Positions 1 through 9,361 of a DNA stretch of 64,000 nucleotides are shown one piece after another (the stretch's first letter is position 1; each line of letters opens with the position of its first letter). This DNA comes from an uncultured Clostridium sp. (GTDB taxonomy: Bacteria; Bacillota; Clostridia; TANB77; CAG-508). The notes beneath the pieces were generated by a model. That model was not told the origin of the DNA, did not search any database, and worked only from the letters and a program-made list of their open reading frames with translations. The position numbers and the translations under genes were made by a program. The stretch lies in assembly GCA_902492105.1 (NCBI GenBank), contig CABUKD010000004.1, forward strand, positions 7,971-71,970, written 5' to 3'.

Positions 1-359
1 ACAGGCTCTTTAATCATCTCACAGGCAACTGTGAATGCGATGTCAAAGTTTAGAAAAAGTACTTCCTTTGGTATATCTTCATCAAGCTTAAAACTAACTA
101 CTCTTTCTTGAATTAATGCCTTACACATGCAGGATGCTCTTATGAATGTATCTGCCGGTCCTACGATATCATGTTGATGAATATACTCCATTGTTTGATA
201 ATAACAAGCAAGATAATTATCTCCTTGGATGCCTTGCAATATGGTTACATTGTACTTTTTCCGCACATCATCGTCAAGTTCTAATACTTTTTGTTCGGCA
301 ATGCCTTTTACAACTTCGTCAATATTTTCTTCCACAGGTCTAAGATATTTCATTTCCAT
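1..359 (-). CDS. Hypothetical protein, C-terminus outside window
   Basis: The gene starts at the ATG at 359, with a GTGGAGG ribosome-binding site just upstream, and runs off the left edge after about 119 codons with no stop. I do not recognise the family. The visible part is acidic at the start (MEMKYLRPVEENIDEVV) and then mixed alpha/beta in composition, with no signal peptide or membrane segment. Codon use is richer in G and C than the neighbouring genes (GAC, CTT, GTG, CCG, ACC). It contains an in-frame CGG (263-261) followed by A, read here as ordinary arginine. Reading CGGA as a quadruplet would bring a stop within a few codons. This suggests recently acquired DNA. Confidence 0.7.
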   Translation of the reverse strand, partial: MEMKYLRPVEENIDEVVKGIAEQKVLELDDDVRKKYNVTILQGIQGDNYLACYYQTMEYIHQHDIVGPADTFIRASCMCKALIQERVVSFKLDEDIPKEVLFLNFDIAFTVACEMIKEP

Positions 360-556
360 TATGTTTCCTCCACTCTAAAGTTTTATTGTGAATTTCTACA
401 AAGGGAATCTTCCCTACTCATTTTTTAATTATACCTCATTTTTCCAGAAATTGCAAATCTATTTAGTTTTTCTAGAATTATTCATCAAAATGATACAATT
501 TCTACTGTAATTATGATGCAAATTTTTATTTATAAAAATCAAATTTACTCTAGGCA

Positions 557-586
557 TTGTATTTTTTCTATTTTATATGTTATACT
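557..586 (+). promoter_or_regulatory. Candidate sigma-A promoter for HD-domain gene
   Basis: TTGTAT (557-562) and TATACT (581-586) are separated by 18 bases and lie about 70 bases upstream of the ATG at 658, in an otherwise AT-rich 300-base gap (360-657) in which I see nothing else. This is a consensus match by eye only. Confidence 0.45.
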
Positions 587-657
587 AGATTTTGTTAATA
601 TAAGTTAGTAGTTTTTAATATACTAAAATCCATAACACAGAAAGGAATAATGTAAAA

Positions 658-1227
658 ATGAAAGAAGAATTTTTAAATTTATTAAAATCGGTACAAAGAG
701 AAGGCATAGAAAAATTAATTACTTATTTAGAAAAAACTGACTTTTTTAAGGCTCCAGCAAGTACCAGATTTCATGGCAATTATGAAGGTGGTTTGTTGGA
801 ACATAGTTTAAATGTCTATCACCTTTTAAAGGAAAAAGTATCACAAAAGCCATATTCAGAAGTTATTTCAGCTTCTGATGATACCATTATTTTAATTACT
901 CTTTTACATGATATTTGTAAAACTAATTATTATACTGTAGATTATCGTAATAAGAAAAATGCAGATGGTGTTTGGGTAAAAGAGCCATACTATACAACAA
1001 ATGATACCATTCCTTATGGTCATGGTGAAAAATCTGTTATGATGATTAGTAAATTTATAGATTTAACCATGGAAGAAATGTATGCAATCCGTTGGCATAT
1101 GGGATTTACAGAACCTAAAGAATTTTATAATATGATTGGAAATGCTTACGAAAAATATCCTTTGGCTTTAGCTTTACATGAAGCAGATTTAGAGGCTACT
1201 TATTTCTTAGAATCTAAAAATAGTTAG
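658..1227 (+). CDS. HD-domain phosphohydrolase-like protein
   Basis: A 189-residue soluble protein with the HD metal-binding pattern: EHS near residue 49, LLHDIC around residue 82-87, a GHGEKS histidine around residue 122 and HEAD near residue 178. This arrangement resembles the HD domains of YhaM-type exonucleases and phage HD hydrolases. The substrate cannot be told from sequence. The protein has no signal peptide. AGAAAGGAATAATGTAAAA precedes the ATG and gives an acceptable ribosome-binding site. It stands alone, followed by a 156-base AT-rich gap before the pseudouridine synthase. Confidence 0.75.
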   Translation: MKEEFLNLLKSVQREGIEKLITYLEKTDFFKAPASTRFHGNYEGGLLEHSLNVYHLLKEKVSQKPYSEVISASDDTIILITLLHDICKTNYYTVDYRNKKNADGVWVKEPYYTTNDTIPYGHGEKSVMMISKFIDLTMEEMYAIRWHMGFTEPKEFYNMIGNAYEKYPLALALHEADLEATYFLESKNS

Positions 1228-1383
1228 AAATTTAGAATAATAGCCAAATTATAACAATTATAGAAAAATACTAATAAATATAAAAAACAATTAATAAATA
1301 TTAATATTTATTAAAAAGTAATAAGGTTTAACTGTCATAATAAAACATGAAAAATATTAAATGAATAAAGGATGTAACCTTAA

Positions 1384-2353
1384 ATGAAATTAATTTATAA
1401 AGTTCCTAAAACAAATCATTATCAAAATGTAAAAGAAGTTTTGAAGGCAGAATTTCAAATGTCTGATAGACTTCTTTTAAAGCTGAAAAAACTTCAAAAA
1501 ATTTATTTAAATCAAAATATAGTATATGTGCACCATGCAATTTTGCCAGGAGATATGATTACTTGTGATTTAGATGATGAAGAAGATAATTCTATCATTG
1601 TTCCTATCAACATGCCTCTTTCTATTTTATATGAAGATGAAGCTTATTTGATTATAAATAAACCTGCTGGGATTCCTGTTCATCCTTCTATGGAACATTA
1701 TACAGACAGCTTATCTAATGGTATACGTGCCTATTTTGATCAAATTAGCTTAAGGAAAAAAATAAGACCTGTAAATCGCTTAGATAAAGATACTTCCGGT
1801 ATTGTGGTATTTGCCAAAAATGAATATGTTCAAGAAGCTTTGGTGAGACAAATGCAAAATCATCTTTTTCAAAAAGAATATATTGCTATTATTAGTGGTA
1901 AATTAGAAAAAAGTAAGCGGAACTATTTCTTTGCCAATTGCTAGAGAACAAAATAGTATTATAAAACGTTGTGTTGCAGAAAATGGTGCTAGAGCTATTA
2001 CCCATTATGAAGTAATAAATCGCAACTCTGAAATATTTAATAATTTGCGAAATACACAAATTCATGCTAAAATACTACAAAATGTTGGTACTGCCAATCG
2101 CAATTTAGAAATTACAGAAGATTTTGAAATAGTAAAATGCTTATTAGAAACCGGAAGAACTCATCAGATTCGTGTTCACTTTGCTGCTATTGGTCATCCT
2201 TTATTAGGGGATACACTTTATGGTTCTGCTTCTTCTCTTATTGCAAGGCAAGCGCTACACGCTTATCGAGTAACCTTTTTTCATCCTATTAGCAAGAAAA
2301 AGGTTTGCTATGTAGCGCCTATTCCAGATGACTTTAATGCGTTTTTTTCATAA
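1384..2353 (+). CDS. RluA-family pseudouridine synthase, read through a CGGA quadruplet
   Basis: This enzyme should isomerise uridine to pseudouridine in rRNA or tRNA. An N-terminal S4-like region is followed by the catalytic motif NRLDKDTSG near residues 138-146 (catalytic Asp) and, in the second half, ETGRTHQIRVH and HPLLGDTLYG, all hallmarks of the RluA/RluD group. In plain triplet reading the gene is split: the first frame stops at 1942-1944, and the second frame carries the rest to 2353. The break is at AAG CGGA ACT (CGGA 1918-1921). Reading CGGA as one glycine gives KGTISLPIAR, the conserved Gly-x-Ile...Pro-Ile motif of the family, and a 322-residue protein of normal length. The alternative is an inactivated pseudogene or a sequencing insertion. 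The same four bases break two other genes in the window, which argues against both. Confidence 0.85.
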
Positions 2354-2570
2354 AAGAAGCTGTTCTAAAATATCATAATATATAGCAAAAGTATAATAAT
2401 TGTCTTTTGAGATTTTAAGCCTTGCGTGGGCGACCATTGTGACAGCTGTTCGAGGCATTTATGCCGAGTTACAGATGTCCAAAAGGGGAAAGGTTTTAAA
2501 AATCGATAAAGACAATTATTATACTTTTATAGAAATAAGAGATTTGTTCTTTTTTAGAACAGCTTCTTTT
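2352..2570. repeat. Long inverted-repeat element, copy 1 (inverted core)
   Basis: Outer arms GAAGCTGTTCTAAAA and TTTTAGAACAGCTTC pair perfectly. Inside them GTATAATAATTGTC (from 2391) and GACAATTATTATAC (to 2524) form a second inverted repeat around a core of about 100 bases, which includes a GGCATTTATGCC hairpin. A second copy is at 16405-16628. The arms match in the same orientation but the core is reversed. The element sits just after the pseudouridine synthase stop and could also act as its terminator. An 81-codon open frame through it is not credible as a gene. Confidence 0.8.
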
Positions 2571-2579
2571 CATATATAT

Positions 2580-2930
2580 AATAGTAAATCTATAAGCCGG
2601 GTTCTGTCTAGGATAGTCATTTATCTAGAATTTATATTACTATAAATTTCATGCCACCAAATTAGAAGATGACGAGTAGTCTTAGCCTTCTGCTTTCGGT
2701 GTTGCTCCAGATGGGGTTTACACTGCCTAGTATGTCACCATACTAGCGGTAGGCTCTTACCCTGCCTTTTCACCCTTACCTAAAATTTTAGGCGGTTATT
2801 TTCTGTTGCACTTTCCTTAAGGTTGCCCTCACTGGACGTTATCCAGCATCCTTACTCTATGGAGCCCGGACTTTCCTCGTACGCTGCCTTTCGACCTTGC
2901 TATACGCGACTATCCAACTTACTACTATTT
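2580..2930 (-). ncRNA. rnpB: RNase P RNA
   Basis: On the minus strand the 5' part carries GAGGAAAGTCCGGGCTCC and the 3' part carries ACAGAACCCGGCTTAT, the two universally conserved ends of bacterial RNase P RNA. The length of about 350 bases is normal. It is the catalytic RNA that removes 5' leaders from tRNA precursors. Exact ends are approximate, taken from the pairing of the terminal sequences. Confidence 0.95.
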
Positions 2931-3046
2931 TATTCTAACATGTTTTCTAAAAAAAAGCAAACACTGTTATCGTAACCCCTAAAATTGCTTTTTTATTATA
3001 ATCTAAAAGGATATCCTGTTGGACATTCTTTTGTTTCATTTTTATA

Positions 3047-3094
3047 ATGAAGTGTCCCAAGTGACCCCTTTAGGGGCCACTAAGAACCGTCCCT
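3047..3094. repeat. Dispersed GGGAC/GTCCC palindromic repeat, copy a
   Basis: AAGTGTCCCAAGTGACCCC and GGGGCCACTAAGAACCGTCCC form a partly palindromic unit. Close relatives are found at 7079-7124 (same orientation) and 9872-9922 (reversed). It overlaps the stop of the gene that ends at 3093. Confidence 0.75.
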
Positions 3095-4040
3095 AAAGTA
3101 GTGCCATTTTTGGAATTAAGTTTTGAAATTGAATATAAAAAATATCCTTATCTTGTAGGGTAACTGCACTTTTTAGTTCATTTAATAAAATATAGCATTG
3201 ATTTTTTACAGTTTGGTTTTGATTTTCACTTGTATTTACTGTATTTAACAAATTGGCAAAATCATTTTCTGCTTGTGTTAACTCTTTGCTAGCTTCTTCC
3301 CATTTTGCATTTGTTACATTTGTATATGCTTGTATGGTATAATTTTGAATTGTCATTAGCTTTGTTTCTTCACTATCTGGTTCATACTGTTTTTTATAAT
3401 CTAATAATAAGCCATATAGTTTTGTAACATCATTCATTGCATCTTCCTTTTGTTTGTTTTTGATATTTTGTGTTGCAGTATTTAAAAAATTGCTAAATGA
3501 TAAAATAGAATTTCCCTCTATATTTAATGCATGTAAATCTATTGTAACAGTATTCCAGGTCTGGTAAAGATGTTCTATTTGTAGTTCTATTTTACTCCAA
3601 TTCGTGGAATATTTTCCATCTTTTGCTAAAATACTATCAGCTGAACTAGATTGTCCATTTTGATTTACTGTATTATCTTCAACATTTCCTTGTGAAGTAT
3701 TCGTATTTTCGTTAGAAGAACTTTGTATTTCTTCTGTAGGACTAACTGTTCCTTCCTGTTGTGTGTTAGCACTCTGTTTTGTTTCTGCTTGTTGTTCTTC
3801 ACTTGTTGTTTTATCAGATTTTAATTGAATTGTATTTTCTTGTATAGAAAGAGAATTAAAATCTCCTAAAATAGATATTAAATAATTTTCTAAATAATTA
3901 ATTTCTTCTGTTACTTTTGTTTGCAGTGTTAGTTTTCCTTCTTCATTTTTAGCATAAACAATAAAAGATCCTATTAGGCATGCTATAATTACAAAAGTAA
4001 GTATTAAAATAATAATATTTTTTTTCACAGTTTTCTTCAC
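3093..4040 (-). CDS. Membrane-anchored extracellular protein, unknown function
   Basis: A 315-residue protein with a short basic N-terminus and one hydrophobic segment at about residues 9-30 (ILILTFVIIACLIGSFIVYA), which is either an uncleaved anchor or a signal peptide. Residues 70-140 are a Ser/Thr/Gln/Asn-rich linker typical of surface proteins. The remainder is predicted helical, with repeated Asn and Gln. I do not recognise the family. The gene is monocistronic and its stop lies within a dispersed repeat. Confidence 0.7.
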   Translation of the reverse strand: MKKTVKKNIIILILTFVIIACLIGSFIVYAKNEEGKLTLQTKVTEEINYLENYLISILGDFNSLSIQENTIQLKSDKTTSEEQQAETKQSANTQQEGTVSPTEEIQSSSNENTNTSQGNVEDNTVNQNGQSSSADSILAKDGKYSTNWSKIELQIEHLYQTWNTVTIDLHALNIEGNSILSFSNFLNTATQNIKNKQKEDAMNDVTKLYGLLLDYKKQYEPDSEETKLMTIQNYTIQAYTNVTNAKWEEASKELTQAENDFANLLNTVNTSENQNQTVKNQCYILLNELKSAVTLQDKDIFYIQFQNLIPKMALL

Positions 4041-4283
4041 AATTCCTTTCTTTGCTTTAACGTTATATAGAACACTAAAATTATCCTATACATCTATATA
4101 AAATATCTAAAATTGAATCACTGTTTTCAATTCTTTATTTTTATACTACCCCAAAAAATTACCTTTTATTCTCATGTATAAATATTTTTATTTTATGTAT
4201 ACTACTAATAAGAAAAATGGAAAATTTATTTTGGTATAAAAAGGAAAGAAGAACTGTTTAATACAATTCTATTGGTAAAAAAT

Positions 4284-4568
4284 ATGAATGCTATTGTAAA
4301 ATTATATAGTGATAAAAGTGGAGAAATTTTTAGATTTTTAAATCATTTTCAAAAAAAACCTCTTGAAAAAATAGAGAATCATTTATTATGGCAAAAAGAA
4401 TATGAAAATCCTATTGAAATTGCAGATATTATTGGTGCTTATATAGAAAATAAAGAAGAATATAAAATGAACATGTGGGTTAGCTTAGATAAGGACTTAT
4501 TTATTAATATTACTCCCAATAATGCAGATGAGGTTATTCGTTATTTATATGAGCGCTATCCTTATTAA
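4284..4568 (+). CDS. Small hypothetical protein
   Basis: About 94 codons from the ATG at 4284. An upstream TTG at 4272 is possible, but neither start has a well-placed ribosome-binding site. The protein is a soluble alpha/beta chain ending in [12 protein letters not shown]. It has no recognised domain. It converges on dtd with a 4-base overlap. Confidence 0.55.
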   Translation: MNAIVKLYSDKSGEIFRFLNHFQKKPLEKIENHLLWQKEYENPIEIADIIGAYIENKEEYKMNMWVSLDKDLFINITPNNADEVIRYLYERYPY

Positions 4569-5008
4569 TTTTTTTCTAATATAATAGTTACCGGTCCATC
4601 ATTTTGCAATATTACTTGCATTTCTGCTCCAAATTTACCTGTATCTACTTTTTTAATATTTTGTTTTTTACATTGCTCTACAAAATATTCATATAAAGCA
4701 TTTGCCATGTTTGGTTCTGCTGCTCCAATAAAACTTGGTCTATTTCCATGATTGCAATCTGCATATAAAGTAAATTGAGAAACAATTAAAAGTTCTCCAT
4801 CTATATCTTGAATAGATAAATTCATTTTTTGATTTTCATCTTCAAATACTCTTAGTTTAATTAGTTTTTGAACTAAAAAATCTGCAATCTCTTTAGTATC
4901 TGTTGGGGCAACACCTAACAAAACCATAAAACCTTTTTCAATTTCACCTATTACGTTTCCTTCTACTACTACTTTTGCATTTTTTACTCTTTGTACTACT
5001 AATTTCAT
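4565..5008 (-). CDS. dtd: D-aminoacyl-tRNA deacylase
   Basis: Hydrolyses D-aminoacyl-tRNA, and in this family also glycine mischarged on tRNA-Ala, so it acts as a post-transfer proofreader in the cytoplasm. The 147-residue chain starts MKLVVQRV, contains SQFTLYAD (the SQxT catalytic motif, about residues 78-85) and ends with NDGPVTI, the second conserved motif. The ATG at 5008 is preferred over 5014 because GAGG lies 7 bases upstream of it. It is a full-length member of the DTD family. Confidence 0.93.
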   Translation of the reverse strand: MKLVVQRVKNAKVVVEGNVIGEIEKGFMVLLGVAPTDTKEIADFLVQKLIKLRVFEDENQKMNLSIQDIDGELLIVSQFTLYADCNHGNRPSFIGAAEPNMANALYEYFVEQCKKQNIKKVDTGKFGAEMQVILQNDGPVTIILEKN

Positions 5009-5180
5009 ATTCATTCCTCACATTTATTTTACTTTTTTTATTTAAAATACTATTTGTTCTGTTGTTTTATATAGTCATTTGTAAGTAATTTAGCCCATTA
5101 TCATTAACCGCCATTTATAATTATTTTAACTTATTTTATTTATATTTACATACTATCTAGCTAGTATATTAATTCATATA

Positions 5181-5684
5181 CTAATTTTCAACATTATTAT
5201 TTGCATTATTTGCATTATTTTCGTTATTTTCGTTATTTTTGTTATAAGAATTAGTTAGCAAACTATCTTCTGTGTCTGTTGTCTCTAAGGTAGGTTTTGC
5301 TGTACTTTTCATTGTTTCTTGTTGTTCAAAACCACAATTAGGACAATAACGAAATTCCAAGTCAATTTCGCTATGACAATTTTTACATTGTTTCAAATCC
5401 TTTAAGTTTAAAAGTTGCATACGATAATCTTCTACTTCATTGGCAAGTACATCGATCATAGAACAGTCATTGTCAAAATCTTTTTGCATATCTATATTTT
5501 CTTTTAGTAAATATTTTTCATATACTTTCTTTCCTATTTTCTCGTACAAATCATTAATTTGTGATTTATTGTCAGCCATATTTGCTTTTAGTTTAATTTC
5601 ACGTGTAATTCTATTTGTTGCCTCTGCTGCATTACGATAAGTCTGCATAGCTGTTTTACTTAATTTATTCATTACATTTTCCAT
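5181..5684 (-). CDS. Zinc-ribbon protein with helical N-terminus
   Basis: A 167-residue protein: a helical region (about 1-100), then a zinc ribbon with two CxxC knuckles (CKNC near 101-104 and CPNC near 117-120), then an acidic tail ending in Asn-rich short repeats (NENNENNANNANNN) encoded by tandem TTATTTGCA/TTATTTTCG units. The ATG at 5684 has GAGG 8 bases upstream, which makes it a better start than the longer frame at 5720. The function is unknown. Members of this loose family are common in clostridia. Confidence 0.7.
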   Translation of the reverse strand: MENVMNKLSKTAMQTYRNAAEATNRITREIKLKANMADNKSQINDLYEKIGKKVYEKYLLKENIDMQKDFDNDCSMIDVLANEVEDYRMQLLNLKDLKQCKNCHSEIDLEFRYCPNCGFEQQETMKSTAKPTLETTDTEDSLLTNSYNKNNENNENNANNANNNVEN

Positions 5685-5943
5685 AACATTTTCCTCATAA
5701 TATATACTTATTAAATTCAATAAGTATATCTTCCTTTCTATATATCTTTATCTATATTATCTTTTAATTATTAGATAGTCAAAGGAAAAAATCCTACAAG
5801 ATAATATATATTTAAGAATTAAAAACTAATTACATAACTTTTTAATAATTCCTTTTATTATTATGAAGAAAAAAATAAAAAATATACAAAAATCTATTTA
5901 TATTTTTCAATTTTTGATACCTTTTATTTTCTTATTTTTTAAT

Positions 5944-6930
5944 TTACTCACACTTTTTTTCACGAGTCATTAATTTGGTAACTGCTTCCATTGGCTTTAA
6001 ATTGTGATATAGAACATCATATACTGTATTTACAATTGGCATTTCAATGTTATATTTTTTTGCAAGCTCATAGGCAACTTCAATATTATCTATACTTTCA
6101 ATAGTCATACCCACTTCTTTTTTAGTTTCTTCTATGCTAAGACCTCTACCAATACATTTACCTGCTTTTCTATTTCTACTATGCTCACTAAGACAAGTAA
6201 CAATTAAATCTCCTAAACCTGATAATCCATAAAAAGTATTGTGTTCACCACCCATGGCTACACCTAATCTAGAAAGCTCTGTTAATCCTCTAGTAATTAA
6301 GGCCGCGAAGGTATTATCTCCTAAATTTAATTCTGCAATAATACCAGCGCAAAAAGCAATAATATTTTTTAAAGCTCCACCAAGTTCTACCCCTTCTACA
6401 TCATTAGAAGTATATACTCTTAAATTTTCATTCATAAGAGTATCTTGCACTTGGTATTGCACATCTTCATCTTTAGAAGCAATTACAATTGCTGTAGGTA
6501 TATCAATACAAACTTCTTCTGCATGACTTGGACCAGAAAGAGCTCCTATTTTTACATTTGGAATTTCTTCTTCTGCCACTTTGCTTAAAGTAGATAAAGT
6601 TTCTTGTTCAAAACCCTTAGAGCAGATAATAACAGGTTGAGTTGTAATATAGTCTTTATACTGCTTTAAAGTACTTCTAAAAAATCTAGAGGGTGTAACA
6701 TGTAAAATTAGATCGGTATTTTCTACTGCTTCTTGAATATTGGTAGTACATACTATATTATCTGGCATAATTGCCATTGGTAAAAATTTGCATTTTCTTT
6801 TTTGATTAATAATATCTGCTTCTTCTTGTAAAAAAGACCAAATTTTTACTTCATGTCCCATTTTAGCAGCATGAATTGCTAAAGCACAACCCCAACTACC
6901 ACTGCCAATAATTGCAATTTTTCTTTTCAT
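5944..6930 (-). CDS. gpsA: NAD(P)-dependent glycerol-3-phosphate dehydrogenase
   Basis: Makes sn-glycerol 3-phosphate from dihydroxyacetone phosphate for phospholipid synthesis. The 328-residue chain begins with the Rossmann motif IGSGSWGCALA, has SGPSHAEEV in the middle, the catalytic-lysine region LGGALKNIIA, and the C-terminal GLSGLGDLIVTC and RNRKAGKCI motifs. plsY and der lie upstream in the same direction, so the first two steps of phosphatidic acid synthesis are adjacent. The intergenic gap to plsY holds two dispersed repeats. Confidence 0.96.
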   Translation of the reverse strand: MKRKIAIIGSGSWGCALAIHAAKMGHEVKIWSFLQEEADIINQKRKCKFLPMAIMPDNIVCTTNIQEAVENTDLILHVTPSRFFRSTLKQYKDYITTQPVIICSKGFEQETLSTLSKVAEEEIPNVKIGALSGPSHAEEVCIDIPTAIVIASKDEDVQYQVQDTLMNENLRVYTSNDVEGVELGGALKNIIAFCAGIIAELNLGDNTFAALITRGLTELSRLGVAMGGEHNTFYGLSGLGDLIVTCLSEHSRNRKAGKCIGRGLSIEETKKEVGMTIESIDNIEVAYELAKKYNIEMPIVNTVYDVLYHNLKPMEAVTKLMTREKKCE

Positions 6931-6944
6931 TTTTTCTCCTTTCA

Positions 6945-6992
6945 GCCATTTGGGACGTTCCTTTTTGGCTGAAAATCAGCCAAAAGGGACAC
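6945..6992. repeat. Dispersed GGCTGATTTTCAGCC-type repeat, copy a
   Basis: CAGCCATTTGGGACGTTCC followed by GGCTGAAAATCAGCC and GGGACACTCC. Related units, reversed, occur at 21143-21236. It lies between plsY and gpsA. Confidence 0.7.
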
Positions 6993-7078
6993 TCCTTAAT
7001 TTTGAGTCCTAATTTATATCATTATATCCATTATATTATGACTTTTATCATAATATTAAAATTAAAAACATTTTAGAT

Positions 7079-7124
7079 GAAGTGTCCCAAGTTACCCCAG
7101 ATGGGGCCACTGAGAACCGTCCCC
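7079..7124. repeat. Dispersed GGGAC/GTCCC palindromic repeat, copy b
   Basis: GAAGTGTCCCAAGTTACCCC ... GGGGCCACTGAGAACCGTCCC. It is the same unit as at 3047-3094 with a few base changes, placed just after the plsY stop. Confidence 0.75.
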
Positions 7125-7131
7125 AACTCAG

Positions 7132-7773
7132 CTATTTTTTAAAGCTAATCGTACTTTCTGTTCCAGAAAATAATCTTTTTAAGTTTTCCCTATGATTGAA
7201 GATAACTAGTAATGCTACAATTACACTATAAATAAAGTAACTCCAGTTATCCCATCCACTAGTAGAAACAATGTAGTTTTGGTCAATGAATAATACAAGT
7301 ACTGGGAATAAGATAGCTGCTGCAATAGAACCTACAGACACCATTCTAGTTAATGCAATTAAAATTAGAGCAAATACTAAGCAGATTAGTCCTACTTGCC
7401 AGTTTGTCATAAGCAAAACTCCTAATGCGGTAGCTACACCTTTTCCTCCTCTAAAGCGGAAAAATACTGGGAAGGTATGTCCTAGAATAACAAATACACC
7501 AGCTAGTTGTATTAATAAAGCATTATCTAAGCCAGATACCATTTTTCCCACTAAAAATGCAATTAATATTGCGATTACTCCTTTTAAAACATCACAAATT
7601 AAAGTAATAATAGCTGCTTTTTTTCCAACAGTTCTTAATACATTGGTACTTCCTGCATTTCCACTACCTTTTTCTCTTACATCAAAACCTGCCATCTTTT
7701 TACTAATAATAACTGAAAAACTAATACTACCTAATAAATAGGCAACAATTGCAACAATAATATATGCTGCCAT
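7132..7773 (-). CDS. plsY: Acyl-phosphate:glycerol-3-phosphate acyltransferase
   Basis: Integral membrane enzyme that acylates glycerol 3-phosphate at position 1, using the gpsA product. It has several hydrophobic helices, the cytoplasmic GSGNAGSTNVLR motif at about residues 37-48 and a second FRFRGGKGVAT motif at about 104-114, both diagnostic of PlsY. The ATG at 7773 is chosen because AGGAG stands 10 bases upstream. The GTG at 7782 lies almost on top of it. The protein is 213 residues. Confidence 0.95.
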   Translation of the reverse strand: MAAYIIVAIVAYLLGSISFSVIISKKMAGFDVREKGSGNAGSTNVLRTVGKKAAIITLICDVLKGVIAILIAFLVGKMVSGLDNALLIQLAGVFVILGHTFPVFFRFRGGKGVATALGVLLMTNWQVGLICLVFALILIALTRMVSVGSIAAAILFPVLVLFIDQNYIVSTSGWDNWSYFIYSVIVALLVIFNHRENLKRLFSGTESTISFKK

Positions 7774-7850
7774 AAAAATCACTCTCCTTTTATACTATTT
7801 TTCTTTTTTTGTTTTAATGCATTGATTTTTCATTTTTGCTAACTTTTATT

Positions 7851-9179
7851 CTAATTTTCTTTTTCATTTTTTTCTCTTACTATCATTCTAACTGGGGTTC
7901 CTGTTAATCCAAATTCTTTCCTTATTTGGTTTAATAAATACCTTTCATAAGAAAAATGGAATAACTCTTTATCATTTACAAATACCACAAATGTAGGTGG
8001 TTTTGTACTAGCCTGTGTCATATAAAAGATTTTTAGCCTTTTTCCTTTATCTGTTGGCGGTTGAACTATGGTAACTGCCTCACTTAACACTTCATTTAAA
8101 ACAGCTGTTGAAACTCTTAATGCATTTTGACTCGCTACCATGTTAATCATTTCAAATAGTTTATTTACTCTTTGCCCTGTTTTAGCTGAAATAAAAATGA
8201 TTGGTGCATAACTTAAATAAGATAATTTGTCATAGACTTCTTTTTTGTAATTTTCAATTGTATTATTATCTTTTTCTATTTCATCCCACTTATTGACTGC
8301 AATAATAATACCTTTTCCTGCCTCATGGGCCTCTCCTGCTATTTTAGCGTCTTGCGCAGATACTCCCTCTTTGGCATCTAGTAACAAAATGCACACATCT
8401 GCTCTTTCAACAGCTAAAAGACTTCTCATAACACTATATTTTTCTAGATTATCATTTACTTTACTTTTTCTACGAATTCCTGCTGTGTCAATTAACACAT
8501 ATTTTCCAAATTCATTTTCAAATTCAGAGTCGATAGCATCTCTTGTAGTTCCTGCAATATCACTTACAATCATTCTATCTTCTCCTAAAATTTTATTTAC
8601 CAAAGAAGATTTTCCTACATTTGGTTTTCCTATAATTGCTACTTTAATTATATTTTTGTCCTCTTCCTCTTCTACTTGTTCTGGAAGCTTGTCGTAAATT
8701 GCATCTAGAACATCACCAATTCCTTTTGCATTAACAGCAGAAACAGCATATGGCTCTCCTAAACCTAAATTATAAAATTCATATAATTCATCTGGTACTT
8801 TTCCAAAAGTATCTGACTTGTTACAAACTAGAACAATTGGTTTTTTAGATTTTTTTAACATTAATGCAATATCTTTATCTGCTGCAGTAACACCTTGCTT
8901 AATATCTGTTAAAAAGATAATAACATCTGCAATTTCCACTGCCATATCTGCTTGTCTACGCATTTGAGATAAAATAATATCGTCTGACTCTGGTTCAATT
9001 CCTCCTGTATCTATTAAAGTAAAGTCTCTTCCTCTCCAATTTGCTTCTGCATAAACTCTGTCTCTTGTAACACCTGGTGTATCTTCTACTATGGAAATTC
9101 TTTTTCCAACAATATAATTAAAAAAAGTAGATTTGCCTACATTTGGTCTTCCTATAATTGCTACAATTGGCTTTGCCAT
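7851..9179 (-). CDS. der: Double-GTPase ribosome assembly factor Der (EngA)
   Basis: A 442-residue protein with two tandem GTPase domains. The first has GRPNVGKST (about 10-18), DTGG and NKSD. The second has GKPNVGKSS (about 184-192), DTAGIRRKSK and NKWD. A C-terminal KH-like domain follows. It is needed for 50S subunit maturation. It is the first gene of the der-plsY-gpsA run, with short gaps between genes. Confidence 0.97.
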   Translation of the reverse strand: MAKPIVAIIGRPNVGKSTFFNYIVGKRISIVEDTPGVTRDRVYAEANWRGRDFTLIDTGGIEPESDDIILSQMRRQADMAVEIADVIIFLTDIKQGVTAADKDIALMLKKSKKPIVLVCNKSDTFGKVPDELYEFYNLGLGEPYAVSAVNAKGIGDVLDAIYDKLPEQVEEEEDKNIIKVAIIGKPNVGKSSLVNKILGEDRMIVSDIAGTTRDAIDSEFENEFGKYVLIDTAGIRRKSKVNDNLEKYSVMRSLLAVERADVCILLLDAKEGVSAQDAKIAGEAHEAGKGIIIAVNKWDEIEKDNNTIENYKKEVYDKLSYLSYAPIIFISAKTGQRVNKLFEMINMVASQNALRVSTAVLNEVLSEAVTIVQPPTDKGKRLKIFYMTQASTKPPTFVVFVNDKELFHFSYERYLLNQIRKEFGLTGTPVRMIVREKNEKEN

Positions 9180-9331
9180 TTTTTCACCTTCTCTTTGTTT
9201 TTATGTTAAATTTATAATTCTTTTTTTACTATTGAAATATATTTCTTATTAAACTATATTTCTTACTAAAAAATAATTTATATTTTCTGATTCTTATTAT
9301 ATTTTCCGATTTCATTTTACACTATTCGAAA

Positions 9332-9361
9332 AAAAATAGCAAGACTAAACTTGCTATTTTA
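9332..9361 (-). terminator. Terminator after the deaminase gene
   Basis: AATAGCAAG and CTTGCTATT pair around a 6-base loop, followed on the minus strand by a run of eight T. The stem overlaps the stop codon of the deaminase gene. Confidence 0.8.

Noticed and set aside
1918..1921. Treating the split pseudouridine synthase, radical SAM gene and recombinase as sequencing errors or pseudogenes
   Set aside because: None of the sites is in a homopolymer, all three have the same CGGA in the same phase, each repairs to a conserved Gly, and the window has a tRNA with the matching anticodon.
2400..2645. 81-codon open frame
   Set aside because: It runs through the inverted-repeat element into the RNase P RNA gene, with no ribosome-binding site.
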